NCBI GenBank assembly: GCA_013391385.1
Contig: JACBFI010000011.1
Coordinates: forward strand, 25,988 to 89,987
Direction: 5' to 3'
DNA: 64,000 bases
Source of the DNA: Sediminibacterium sp. Gen4
GTDB lineage: Bacteria > Bacteroidota > Bacteroidia > Chitinophagales > Chitinophagaceae
In this document: positions 26,115 to 34,520 of the stretch, piece after piece
How the letters are laid out: each line of letters starts with the position of its first letter
Numbering within the stretch: the stretch's first letter is position 1
The notes under the pieces: generated by a model
The model's database searches: none
What the model was told of the DNA's origin: nothing
What the model saw: only the letters and a program-made list of their open reading frames with translations
Program-made: the position numbers and the translations under genes

Positions 26115-26412
26115 GTGTGGATAGTTTTGCAAATTCATTTTGTCAATCACAAAACTTCGCTATATTGCTCTGAAACCCGCTTCGGGACTGCTTTTCAGCA
26201 GAAATCTTCTGAAACCATTGATAATAAAGGGTTTCAAGAGATAATGGTGTTGAAACATGCAATGTACAATTGGTACACAATCGGCTGAAATGCTTGTTGG
26301 CGAAGGGTTTTAAGGAATCAGAAAAAGAAGATAAAGTTGTAAAAATATTTTGCTATTTGATAAAAGCGAATAAATTTGTTTCTCTTATTAAAATACATCT
26401 AAAAACACATCT
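26115..26412. other. 298-nt gap between DUF4286 and HU genes with a possible coding relic
   Basis: The gap holds a small CCCG-CTT-CGGG hairpin near 26178 and the HU promoter. In addition a 50-codon open frame without a start codon runs to the stop just before HU; it includes CNVQLVHNRLKCLLAKGFKE and SEKEDKVVKIFCYLIKANKF. Its composition looks protein-like, so it could be the tail of a decayed gene. I do not recognise the family. Confidence 0.3.
26349..26378 (+). promoter_or_regulatory. Promoter of the HU gene
   Basis: TTTG (26349-26352) and TAAATTTG (26371-26378) lie 18 nt apart, a good match to the Bacteroidota -33/-7 pattern, 34 nt before the HU start. Confidence 0.6.
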
Positions 26413-26682
26413 ATGAACAAAGCTGAATTAATCGCGCAACTCGCAGAAGATGCAGGTATCACCAAAACTCAAGCTAACGCTGCTTTAGATTCTTTTGTTG
26501 ATACTGTAACTAAAACCCTGAAAAAAGGTGATAAAGTTACTTTAGTAGGTTTCGGTACTTTCTCTGTATCTAAGCGTGCTGCTCGTACAGGTCGTAACCC
26601 TCAAACTGGTGAGACTATCAAGATCAAAGCTAAAAAAGTTGCCCGCTTCAAAGCCGGTAAAGAACTGAGCGCTAAGATCTAA
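26413..26682 (+). CDS. hup: HU-family DNA-binding protein
   Basis: The 89-residue protein is of typical HU length. It begins [20 protein letters not shown] and has [20 protein letters not shown], then [10 protein letters not shown] and the C-terminal [15 protein letters not shown]. The RTGRNPQTG segment is the DNA-bending arm with its intercalating proline. It compacts the nucleoid. It has its own promoter and a terminator 22 nt downstream. Its codon use looks strongly optimised, consistent with high expression. Confidence 0.96.
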   Translation: MNKAELIAQLAEDAGITKTQANAALDSFVDTVTKTLKKGDKVTLVGFGTFSVSKRAARTGRNPQTGETIKIKAKKVARFKAGKELSAKI

Positions 26683-26703
26683 TCTAAGCCTCCAAAAAGA
26701 ATT

Positions 26704-26727
26704 GAACCCCGCTTTCGCGGGGTTTTT
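26704..26727 (+). terminator. Rho-independent terminator after HU
   Basis: An AACCCCGC/GCGGGGTT hairpin with a 4-nt TTTC loop is followed by a T run. Confidence 0.92.
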
Positions 26728-26728
26728 C

Positions 26729-26736
26729 TATTTTTG
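26729..26736 (+). promoter_or_regulatory. -7 element of the THX gene (TATTTTTG)
   Basis: A perfect TAnnTTTG match lies directly after the HU terminator and 34 nt before the ATG at 26771. Confidence 0.55.
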
Positions 26737-26770
26737 CAGCTCACTATTTATCAATTTAAACATAATTACC

Positions 26771-26896
26771 ATGGGTAGAGGCGATAAAAAAACCGCTAAA
26801 GGAAAGAGATTCAAAGGTTCATTCGGCAAAAGCCGTCCGGCCAATGCAAAAGCTACTGCTGCAAAAGCAAAGAAAGCAGCTGCGAAAGCTTCTTAA
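26771..26896 (+). CDS. 30S ribosomal protein THX (bTHX)
   Basis: The 41-residue highly basic peptide reads MGRGDKKTAKGKRFKGSFGK followed by SRPANAKATAAKAKK and a lysine-alanine tail. The start GRGDKKTAKGKR..GSFGKSRP is the THX signature; the peptide stabilises the top of the 30S subunit head. The in-frame sequence upstream of 26771 contains the HU terminator and is not coding. Separate promoter and following inverted repeat mark it as a single-gene unit. Confidence 0.9.
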   Translation: MGRGDKKTAKGKRFKGSFGKSRPANAKATAAKAKKAAAKAS

Positions 26897-26904
26897 CAAT
26901 GTCT

Positions 26905-26964
26905 GATGTTGGATCGCTGATGTCGGATTTATTTTATCAAATCCGACATCAGCGATCCAACATC
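26905..26964. repeat. Perfect 26-bp inverted repeat between convergent genes
   Basis: The arms 26905-26930 and 26939-26964 are exact reverse complements with an 8-nt loop. The arm contains the near-repeated words GATGTTGGAT and GATGTCGGAT. It fills the gap between the THX stop (26896) and the stop of the converging aminotransferase gene (26965), so it is probably a bidirectional terminator. Confidence 0.9.
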
Positions 26965-28260
26965 CTATATTTTCTTCTTTGCTATTTCCTCCAACGCAAA
27001 TACCAGCTTGTCTAAATCTTGTAGTCGGGTGTATACGTGTGGTGTGACCCTTACACAACTAATGTTTTCCCAGACGATACCAACGGTATGAATTTTATAG
27101 GTATTGAACAATGCCTGATCCAATTGCGCGGGTGTCATGCCATCAATAGATACTCCACAAATTGCGCAAGCATATTCAGGTTTGAAGGAAGTATGTATTT
27201 TTACCTTTGGAATATTCCTTGCTTTCTCCGCCCAATAATTTTTCAAGTAACGAATTCGTTCTTCTTTTCTTTTCGCTCCAATCGCATTGTGAAAGTTCAA
27301 TGCCTCACCTATTCCCTGTTCTATCGGAAAGCTTCTGGTACCAAGGGTTTCAAACTTTCTGATATCATCACTCCTGGGTTTATCATTACAAACCAAGGGC
27401 CATATCTTTTCTATTTTTTCTTTCTTGATCCATAACATCCCACTCCCGATCGGAGCGCTGAGAAATTTATGTAAACTGGTGCCGAAATAATCACATTCCA
27501 AGTCGGGTATTTTAAAATCAAGTAACCCAAAAGAGTGAGCACCATCCACAATCACTTCCAATCCACGCCGATGCGCCATCTGTGCAATCTTTTTCACCGG
27601 AAGAATTTGTCCGATCCAGTTGATGATATGTGTCAGGTGTAAAATCTTTGTTTTTGGAGTGATGGCTTTTTCAAATGCTAATACAATGGCATCATCATTT
27701 TCGATCGGAAAATCAAAACTGATTTGTGTATAGACAATCCCATCACGCAGCGCTCTTTGCTTCCAAGCCTGGATCATATTCGGATAATCTTGCAGGGTGC
27801 CAATCACTTCATCCCCCGCTTTCAAATCCAATCCAAAAATCACCGTATTGAGCGCTTCAGTAGCATTTCTATTGACTGCAATTTCTTCGGGAGAACAACC
27901 TGCCAATGTTGCCAGCTTATAACGCAAAGGCTCGCGCCCCTGGTCTAAAATGCGCCACATGTAATAGGACGGACCTTCATTGGATATTTGATTGAACCTT
28001 TCTACTGCTTCCTGTACCACCCTGGGAGAAGGACTGACCCCTCCATTGTTGAGATTGATCAGATTGGGGTTCACCGTATAAGATTGTTGAATGACTGTCC
28101 AATAATCTTCGTCTGTAGCCGTTTGTTCCGGACTAAAACCAGCCACACGGTTTTGCTCAGACTCCCATTCAGCGGCATGTAATTGCTGAAACAGACTATT
28201 GGCAGAAAAAGCCCCGGCAAGGAGCCCGATCCTTTGTATAAAATCTCTTCGTTGGTTCAC
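26965..28260 (-). CDS. Class V aminotransferase-fold PLP enzyme with twin-arginine-type signal
   Basis: The 431-residue protein starts MNQRRDFIQRIGLLAGAFSA, a Tat-like signal with RRDF. The body is a class V (fold type I) PLP enzyme: NLNNGGVSPSPRVV near residue 70, NRNATEALNTVIFGL, VDGAHSFGLLDF, and the PLP lysine in TSLHKFLSAPIGSGM. It resembles isopenicillin-N-epimerase-like proteins and cysteine desulfurase relatives, but substrate specificity cannot be read. Exported PLP enzymes of this kind are frequent in Bacteroidota. It converges on the THX gene. Confidence 0.85.
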   Translation of the reverse strand: MNQRRDFIQRIGLLAGAFSANSLFQQLHAAEWESEQNRVAGFSPEQTATDEDYWTVIQQSYTVNPNLINLNNGGVSPSPRVVQEAVERFNQISNEGPSYYMWRILDQGREPLRYKLATLAGCSPEEIAVNRNATEALNTVIFGLDLKAGDEVIGTLQDYPNMIQAWKQRALRDGIVYTQISFDFPIENDDAIVLAFEKAITPKTKILHLTHIINWIGQILPVKKIAQMAHRRGLEVIVDGAHSFGLLDFKIPDLECDYFGTSLHKFLSAPIGSGMLWIKKEKIEKIWPLVCNDKPRSDDIRKFETLGTRSFPIEQGIGEALNFHNAIGAKRKEERIRYLKNYWAEKARNIPKVKIHTSFKPEYACAICGVSIDGMTPAQLDQALFNTYKIHTVGIVWENISCVRVTPHVYTRLQDLDKLVFALEEIAKKKI

Positions 28261-28293
28261 GGTAAAAGGTTGAACAAGAAAGATAATGAAGGG

Positions 28294-28425
28294 AATTCAA
28301 AAGTCAAAAGTGAAAAGTCAAAAGAAGATGATATATGTTATTTTACCACAAAGTTGTTCAGAGTTTGGCACAGAGGTTCACAGTATTTTTTTGACTTTTG
28401 ACTTTTCACTTTTGACTTTCAACTT
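28294..28425. repeat. Intergenic inverted repeat of AAAAGTCAAAAGTGAAAAG words
   Basis: The left arm (28299-28328) and right arm (about 28388-28420) pair over about 24 nt. Both consist of GTCAAAA and GTGAAAA words. About 60 nt of other sequence lies between. It separates divergent genes and ends right before the promoter of the small gene at 28454. Confidence 0.75.
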
Positions 28426-28430
28426 ATCCC

Positions 28431-28438
28431 TACCTTTG
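28431..28438 (+). promoter_or_regulatory. -7 element TACCTTTG
   Basis: A perfect TAnnTTTG match lies 15 nt before the ATG at 28454. Confidence 0.5.
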
Positions 28439-28453
28439 CATAAACTTTCCGGT

Positions 28454-28708
28454 ATGAAACAGCAGGGATGGAAGATGATGGTTTTTTTAGGTGTATTGGT
28501 GCTAATCAGTCAGTTGGCAGATGCACAATGCTCTATTTGTACCAAAACGGCTTCACAGTTAGGTGAAGGACCTGCTAAAGCATTGAATTCAGCTATCATT
28601 TATCTGGCAGGAGCCCCATTGGCTATTATGGGATATATTGGATGGAGATGGTGGAAAAGAGAACAGGATGTAATAAAAAGTGAGGAACAAACTTCTACTA
28701 AAGGTTAA
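28454..28708 (+). CDS. Small exported or membrane protein of unknown function
   Basis: The 84-residue protein has an N-terminal signal-like helix (MVFLGVLVLISQLADAQ), then CSICTKTASQLGEGPAKALN, a second helix (SAIIYLAGAPLAIMGYIGW) and a charged tail (WKREQDVIKSEEQ). The CxxC pair directly after the signal could bind metal or be a redox pair. I do not know its function. The start at 28454 is chosen because it follows a good promoter box and opens the signal peptide; longer in-frame sequence runs through repeat DNA. Its stop overlaps the stop of the converging FkbM gene in a TTAA. Confidence 0.65.
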   Translation: MKQQGWKMMVFLGVLVLISQLADAQCSICTKTASQLGEGPAKALNSAIIYLAGAPLAIMGYIGWRWWKREQDVIKSEEQTSTKG

Positions 28709-29454
28709 GGCGTCTCTACCAGATCTTCATTAATAAATACCAAGTTTTCATCGGAGATAGAAAAAGAAAAATTGTATTTGCTAATGGCCGCAAATACAGC
28801 TTTGGAGCATCCTTTTTTCATTTGATCATGCAACTCTATTACAATTGCCTTTGTTAAAGGCAACCAATACTCATAGTTGCTTTCAAATACTTCCTTTTCA
28901 GAACCCTCTATATCAATTTTTAATAGATCAATATGATTCCATCCTTGCTCACGCATGATAGTATCAATACAAATAGCAGAAATTGAATTGGGGTCATTAG
29001 GGGATGTTTCCTGAACCATAAAGGAGTTTTTTATTGCTCCATGATCCACTATAATTAAATGAACATCTTTATTCCACAAGCCTTTAAGTAAAGGCTTTAC
29101 ATTAGAATAAGATTCAATGTTCTTCGATAAAACTTCAAAATTTTCTTTACTTGGTTCAACTGCTACAATTGAGCAATTGGAATATTTTTGCGAAAAATAA
29201 ACAGAAGCCAAACCAATATTAGCGCCTGCATCTATTATATTTCGTACTTCAAAGGGGAAATTAATATTATACTGATTTCTTAAAAAGACTTGATCAAAAG
29301 TAAAATAGTCAGTTGTTTTGGGTCGCAAATAAAAAGGGCCTTTATATTTTGAAGCCCTTAATACTCCATAAGGCTTTAGTTTAACCTTTATATAAAGTTT
29401 GATTGCATCAATTAACCCGAATGCTTTAGTCATTTTTTTGAAACGAGATGACAT
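28705..29454 (-). CDS. FkbM-family methyltransferase
   Basis: The 249-residue protein contains a SAM-binding domain with IDAGANIGLASVYFSQKY, IVAVEPSKENFEVL and LLKIDIEGSEKEVF, the standard FkbM motifs. Such enzymes O-methylate sugars or other small groups. It sits at the edge of a run of glycosyltransferases, so a role in decorating a surface glycan is likely. It is transcribed divergently from the glycosyltransferase at 29582. Confidence 0.88.
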   Translation of the reverse strand: MSSRFKKMTKAFGLIDAIKLYIKVKLKPYGVLRASKYKGPFYLRPKTTDYFTFDQVFLRNQYNINFPFEVRNIIDAGANIGLASVYFSQKYSNCSIVAVEPSKENFEVLSKNIESYSNVKPLLKGLWNKDVHLIIVDHGAIKNSFMVQETSPNDPNSISAICIDTIMREQGWNHIDLLKIDIEGSEKEVFESNYEYWLPLTKAIVIELHDQMKKGCSKAVFAAISKYNFSFSISDENLVFINEDLVETP

Positions 29455-29581
29455 AGATACCTATTATAATGATTATACGATAATGCAAAGTACAACATAG
29501 CATCTTGATCTTTCAATATTTGGTTAAACTAAACATTATAGCTTATTTTGTTATTAATATTATAGCCGTTTGGCATCAGAA

Positions 29582-30460
29582 ATGACACAGCACCCCGCAT
29601 TAGTTAGTATTGTAATTCCTTGTTATAACCATGGAAAATATCTTCAAGAAGCATTGGATAGTATAGATTACAATAAAATCAACTACGGTGTTGAAATTAT
29701 TATAGTTGATGACGGATCTTCTGATCATGAAACACTTCAAAAATTAGAGAGTCTAAAGCAGCTCAATTATACGGTTATTCATCAAATCAATGGAGGGCCT
29801 GGCAAGGCTCGCAACACTGGAATAAATGTTGCGGCTGGGAAGTACATTCTACCATTAGATGCTGACAATAAAATAGATCCTAATTACATCAATAAAGCCA
29901 TTCCTATATTAGAAAAAAATCAGGCCGACATTGTATACGCTGCTCCAATTTTTTTTGGAGACACTTCAAATAAGAAGCGTCAATTTAAAGTTCGCCCATT
30001 TGATGATTTAGGGCTTGTTACAGGAAATTGTGCAGATGCCTGTGCAATATATAGAAAAGAAGTATGGATGAAAAATGGTGGCTATGATGAAGTCATGCCT
30101 TATTTTGGATTTGAAGATTGGGATTTTTGGATTACTGCATCAAAAAATAACTTCACTTTTCATTTCATCAATGAGAAGTTATTTTTCTATCGTATTGATA
30201 ATAACTCAATGATTACGCAATTCGACAACAAAGAAAGAAGTGTTTTAATTCATCGCTACTTAGCAAAAAAGCACTCTGATTTCTTTTTGGAGAAGCTAGT
30301 AAAAATTACTTATATCAGAGAACGATACTTTTATGATCTATTGCGCTTTCCAATAACACCTATTGTTTATTTACTATACTGGTTAGGTATACTTGAAAAC
30401 ACAACATTAAGGGCAAAAAAGAAATATTCACACTATGAAGTCAATAAAAAATTAGTTTGA
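29582..30460 (+). CDS. Family 2 glycosyltransferase
   Basis: The 292-residue GT-A enzyme opens with SIVIPCYNHGKYLQEALDSI, has VDDGSSD, the GGPGKARNTGINVAAGKYIL segment, the metal-binding LDADNKIDP, and a late GFEDWDFWI acceptor motif. It transfers a sugar from a nucleotide donor. I place the start at the ATG at 29582; a TTG four codons upstream is possible. It is followed 17 nt later by another glycosyltransferase, and the two likely form an operon for surface-glycan assembly. Confidence 0.9.
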   Translation: MTQHPALVSIVIPCYNHGKYLQEALDSIDYNKINYGVEIIIVDDGSSDHETLQKLESLKQLNYTVIHQINGGPGKARNTGINVAAGKYILPLDADNKIDPNYINKAIPILEKNQADIVYAAPIFFGDTSNKKRQFKVRPFDDLGLVTGNCADACAIYRKEVWMKNGGYDEVMPYFGFEDWDFWITASKNNFTFHFINEKLFFYRIDNNSMITQFDNKERSVLIHRYLAKKHSDFFLEKLVKITYIRERYFYDLLRFPITPIVYLLYWLGILENTTLRAKKKYSHYEVNKKLV

Positions 30461-30477
30461 TAAAATAGTAGCAGCAA

Positions 30478-31374
30478 ATGGTAATTGAAAAAAGACATTT
30501 GAATAAAAGTGATCATAAAGAAGAGTACATATTCTCTATTATGATACCTAGTTGGAATAATTTGAATTACCTGCAGCTTTGCATAAACAGCATTCGGAAA
30601 AACTCCTATTATCCACATCAACTTATTGTTCATATAAACGAGGGTTCTGATGGAACTTTAGAATGGATTCAATCACAACCCGATATCAGTTATTCATACA
30701 GTACTGTTAATGTAGGCGTTTGTTACGCACTCAATAGCTGTAGAACATTGGCCATAACAGATTATTTATTGTACATTAATGATGATATGTATGTTTGTCC
30801 CAACTGGGATAAACCCTTACTAGATGAAATAAAAAAAATTGGGCACAAATATTTTTTCCTTTCAGCAACAGCCATTGAAATCAAAGCCCAGAGCAGCTGT
30901 TCTATTCAGAAAAATTTTGGGACGTCCATTGATCAATTTCAAGAAGAAACACTCATTGAAGAATTCGCCACTATTCCATTTCACGACTGGCAGGGAGCTA
31001 CCTGGCCACCCAATGTTGTACATAAAGATATATGGGACCTGGTGGGCGGCTATAGCATCGAATTCAGTCCGGGCATGTATTCCGACCCCGATTTCTCCAT
31101 GAAACTCTGGCAGGTAGGTATCCGTCTGTTTAAAGGATTGGAAAAAAGTAGGGTGTATCACTTCGGATCTATTTCTGTAAAAAGGGTAAAACGTAATAAA
31201 GGCTATTACACATTTATTGCGAAATGGGGTATGACTTCCGGTACCTTATCGAAATATTATTTAAGAAGGGGCGCTAAATTTGACGGCCCGCTTTCAGAAC
31301 AACAGATTCCTAAACTTGTACATATCAAGAACTTCTTCAAACGCTGTTGGAATGCGGCTTTTCAAAATGGTTAA
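30478..31374 (+). CDS. Glycosyltransferase, family 2-like
   Basis: The 298-residue protein has a GT-A start (IFSIMIPSWNNLNYLQLCIN), VHINEGSDGTLEW, NVGVCYALNSC and the DxD-like LYINDDMYVCPNW. Later GMYSDPDFSMKLW marks the acceptor side. No membrane segment is seen. It follows the preceding glycosyltransferase by 17 nt. Its stop codon shares the TTAA at 31371-31374 with the stop of the converging gene. The specific sugar is unknown. Confidence 0.85.
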   Translation: MVIEKRHLNKSDHKEEYIFSIMIPSWNNLNYLQLCINSIRKNSYYPHQLIVHINEGSDGTLEWIQSQPDISYSYSTVNVGVCYALNSCRTLAITDYLLYINDDMYVCPNWDKPLLDEIKKIGHKYFFLSATAIEIKAQSSCSIQKNFGTSIDQFQEETLIEEFATIPFHDWQGATWPPNVVHKDIWDLVGGYSIEFSPGMYSDPDFSMKLWQVGIRLFKGLEKSRVYHFGSISVKRVKRNKGYYTFIAKWGMTSGTLSKYYLRRGAKFDGPLSEQQIPKLVHIKNFFKRCWNAAFQNG

Positions 31375-32294
31375 GCATCTATTTTAAAGAACATTTTGAT
31401 ACAAAATAAGATCTTCATAAATGCTGATTTCTTTTTATAAGCTAGTATAACGTACCTGTATTTGAAAAAAGTACTCATACGTTTCCACCGGCTCCAAACA
31501 TCTGTTTTTCGATAGGTTGTTGCGAGTATTTCAAACACCTTTTTTTGATCAGATAATGATGCAGGGCATTTCTCAAACAGCAATTGCATTCTTTTTCTGG
31601 CAATCTCTATTCTCGCGCGTTTTGTTGGCTTCTCTCTTCCATGCTGTCGGGTATTGGCTCCAATAGCATTGTGCGTGTGTTGTCTGTATTGAACCAATAC
31701 TTCATTTACATATTGGATACCACCATAACAGGATGCTACAAATCCAAGCCAAAAATCGTGGGTTACGATGGTTGGAAAGGGCGTACATTTTTCAATCAAC
31801 TCCTTTCTGAACAACATGGCATGTCCCGGAGCCCAAGCACCAATAGCATACATGAGACAATTATCGTACGTAAGTTGATTCTTAATATCAGACATTTTTT
31901 TGAGCAGCGACTCCCCTTTTTCATCTATCAGCATTGAATCACTATATACAGCGATATTATCTTGCAAGTGTGAAAGCAATGTTTCCAGTTTATGAGGCAG
32001 CCAAATATCATCTTGATCACTGAGAGCCACCAATGAACAAGTAGCATTCAGCATACCCCTTTCAAAGCTTTTGATATATCCGATATTCTCATCATTGATG
32101 AATAAACGAATTCGATCATCATGCGCATAGGTTTTGATGATGGCAACCGTATTATCAGTTGACCCATCATCAACGATGAGGATTTCTTTTGGAGCGTTGG
32201 TTTGTTGAAGTATACTATCTAACTGCTGCCTGAGATATTTTTCCCCGTTATAAGTAGCCATCACGACTGAAATATCAGATGCAGTAAAAGACAT
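31371..32294 (-). CDS. Family 2 glycosyltransferase (rhamnosyltransferase-like)
   Basis: The 307-residue protein has SVVMATYNGEKYLRQQLDSI, IVDDGSTDNTVAI and ALSDQDDIWLPHKLE, the motif set typical of the rhamnosyl/glucosyl GT2 group, followed by GHAMLFRKELIE and a basic C-terminus. Donor and acceptor cannot be read. It lies 9 nt downstream of meaB on the same strand, though the two are not obviously related in function. Confidence 0.9.
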   Translation of the reverse strand: MSFTASDISVVMATYNGEKYLRQQLDSILQQTNAPKEILIVDDGSTDNTVAIIKTYAHDDRIRLFINDENIGYIKSFERGMLNATCSLVALSDQDDIWLPHKLETLLSHLQDNIAVYSDSMLIDEKGESLLKKMSDIKNQLTYDNCLMYAIGAWAPGHAMLFRKELIEKCTPFPTIVTHDFWLGFVASCYGGIQYVNEVLVQYRQHTHNAIGANTRQHGREKPTKRARIEIARKRMQLLFEKCPASLSDQKKVFEILATTYRKTDVWSRWKRMSTFFKYRYVILAYKKKSAFMKILFCIKMFFKIDA

Positions 32295-32303
32295 AGGGTA
32301 GTA

Positions 32304-33209
32304 TTACTGTTGAGTATAAGAATGAATAAAACTAAAAAGGTTAAATGTTCCTTCTGAGCGTAATGATGCGATCTTATCTTTTAAAACCTGCTTATTGATA
32401 TCTTTCATACGATGTTGCTGAATTAATTTCCATGCTCTTTCTGTCAGCAACCAATCTTTTCTTTCAGAATGATGTACTTCCTGCTGGTGTTGCTCGATGG
32501 CAGTGGCGAGTTCTGCTAAGCCTGTTTTATCTGTTGCAATTGTTTTGATGACGGGTATCGCTGTAGTTGTCTGATGAAAAGCAGGGGCTAACATCATTCT
32601 TAAATTGCGTACAAAAGTATCTGCCTCGGGGCGGTCACTTTTATTCACAACAAAAATATCAGCGATCTCCATTAAGCCGGCTTTCATGGTTTGTACTTCA
32701 TCACCTGCCTCGGGAACCACTACCACAACAGTAGTATCTGCCAAACCTGCAATCTCAATCTCACTTTGTCCAACTCCTACTGTTTCAACAATGATATGAT
32801 CAAATCCAACTGCTTGCATCAATGCAGTAATTTCAATAATATGCGGATGCAACCCTCCCAAAGATCCTCTGGTAGCCAACGATCTGATAAATACATTGGG
32901 ATGATTGTACCAATCACTCATCCGTATCCGATCTCCTAAAACAGCTCCCAGATTGAAAGGAGAAGAAGGGTCTATACACAATACACCTACTTTTTTGTCC
33001 GCAAGCACCCACTGATGTATCAATGCATCCACCAATGTGCTCTTACCGGCTCCCGGTGGACCTGTAATGCCCGTAACAGCAGCATGTCCAACAGGTAACT
33101 TACCCAAAAATTGTTCATACCCCTCCACTTCATTCTCTACCAATGAAATACTTCTGGCTAGCGCTTTTGGTTCAGATAATGCTATTTGTTGTAATAATTG
33201 ATCCCACAT
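32304..33209 (-). CDS. meaB: Methylmalonyl-CoA mutase-associated GTPase MeaB
   Basis: The 301-residue G3E GTPase has Walker A GITGPPGAGKSTL, the switch-region IDPSSPFNLGAVLGDRIRMS, IVETVGVGQSEIEI, GDEVQTMKAGLMEIADIFVV and the guanine-specific NKSD. MeaB guards and reloads the cobalamin of methylmalonyl-CoA mutase. The mutase genes are not in the window. It fits with the presence of B12-dependent methionine synthase: this organism uses cobalamin. Location is cytoplasmic. Confidence 0.95.
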   Translation of the reverse strand: MWDQLLQQIALSEPKALARSISLVENEVEGYEQFLGKLPVGHAAVTGITGPPGAGKSTLVDALIHQWVLADKKVGVLCIDPSSPFNLGAVLGDRIRMSDWYNHPNVFIRSLATRGSLGGLHPHIIEITALMQAVGFDHIIVETVGVGQSEIEIAGLADTTVVVVVPEAGDEVQTMKAGLMEIADIFVVNKSDRPEADTFVRNLRMMLAPAFHQTTTAIPVIKTIATDKTGLAELATAIEQHQQEVHHSERKDWLLTERAWKLIQQHRMKDINKQVLKDKIASLRSEGTFNLFSFIHSYTQQ

Positions 33210-33293
33210 ATTGTGATCGGTAGCTTAAATTTAAGTTTACTATTGCAAAAGAAAGTATTTGCTTCGAGAGTATCACCCATTCGTTGATATATC

Positions 33294-34520
33294 ATGAAAA
33301 AAGCATGGCTACCCGTTCTACTGATGATTATCTCCCTTGCAGGGTTATTATGGAGCCGCGCTATCCTGTCTTTATCTGCAGCTTTATGGATTGTCTGGTT
33401 GTTTGCCCATTCAAGAAAAGATATTACTAAGAAAGAAAACAAGTCCTTACTCATCTGGGGAATAGCTCCTGTATTCATTGCGCTATTGGGCTGCTGGCAG
33501 AATGGTTTTGACAAAGAAGATCTTGATCATCTGCTTACGTTAAGTACTTATATCGTTGCTGCTCTTGCAGGTTCACTGATTGCAGTGAAACATCATCAAA
33601 GCGTGTTATTGAAATATTGGGTTTGGATGAGTGTGATCGCATTGAGTTATCCGCTTTTCTGGTACATTACTCATTATCAGGAAGCCTTGGTCAGGTATGG
33701 CTCAGGACAAACAGTACCGGTTTGGATGGATCATGATCATGTTCGTTTTGGAATATTTTTAGCGATCGCTTGCTTTATCAGCTTTGTAATATACACAGAG
33801 CAAAAAATAATGCGACTGATCAGTTTATTTTTACTGGCAGCTATTTTACTACTCGCTATCCGAACAGCGTGGATCATGATACTGATTATGATTTTTGTTG
33901 CTGCTCTGTTTATTTTGATAGAGGGTACCCGAGCACAAAAAAAACGATTGATCATAGGGATACTAGCCATACTCTTACTGGGCGCGATTACTTATCAGTT
34001 ATCACCGGGCATACAACAAAAACTTGCCTATACTTTATACGACTGGCAACAGTTTGAGGCCGGTAAAGCCAACCCAACTTTATCCGACGCCACCAGAAGG
34101 GTGATCAATGGTGAAGCTTGGCAGCTGATCCAATCCGGACAAAATAATATAGGCTGGTCTGCTATTGATGATGTGATTAGAAAAAGTGTTCAGGCAAGTT
34201 ATCCTGAACAAACATTCGACTTCGGATGGCCATTTAATCAATGGTTGTTTTGGTGGATGGGAAGTGGGATTACCGGCTTAGTGTTATTCAGTATCTGGCT
34301 TCTTTTTCCGTTGATTCGAGGTATTCAAAAAAGGAATATGGCATTGAGTGCTGTATCGGCAGCCATTATGGTGTCTTGTTTGGTAGAAACCAATCTTGCG
34401 TACCAATACAGTGTATGGATCCATGCATGGATTATCGCTTTATTGTGGAATTATCCAACTGGTTTTCTTCGAGAACCAACTACTTCAAAATCCGGTAATT
34501 ACGAAAATCAAAAGGTCTGA
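33294..34520 (+). CDS. O-antigen ligase/polymerase-like membrane protein
   Basis: The 408-residue protein has about eleven hydrophobic segments and a large hydrophilic loop (about 250-315) with LSDATRRVINGEAWQLIQSG and GQNNIGWSAIDD. This is the topology of the Wzy/WaaL O-antigen ligase superfamily, in which the loop carries the conserved Arg and His residues. A VWMDHDHVRFGIF segment precedes helix 5. It likely joins or polymerises glycan chains in the outer leaflet of the inner membrane. Its 3' end overlaps the converging glycosyltransferase by 41 nt. Confidence 0.75.
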   Translation: MKKAWLPVLLMIISLAGLLWSRAILSLSAALWIVWLFAHSRKDITKKENKSLLIWGIAPVFIALLGCWQNGFDKEDLDHLLTLSTYIVAALAGSLIAVKHHQSVLLKYWVWMSVIALSYPLFWYITHYQEALVRYGSGQTVPVWMDHDHVRFGIFLAIACFISFVIYTEQKIMRLISLFLLAAILLLAIRTAWIMILIMIFVAALFILIEGTRAQKKRLIIGILAILLLGAITYQLSPGIQQKLAYTLYDWQQFEAGKANPTLSDATRRVINGEAWQLIQSGQNNIGWSAIDDVIRKSVQASYPEQTFDFGWPFNQWLFWWMGSGITGLVLFSIWLLFPLIRGIQKRNMALSAVSAAIMVSCLVETNLAYQYSVWIHAWIIALLWNYPTGFLREPTTSKSGNYENQKV

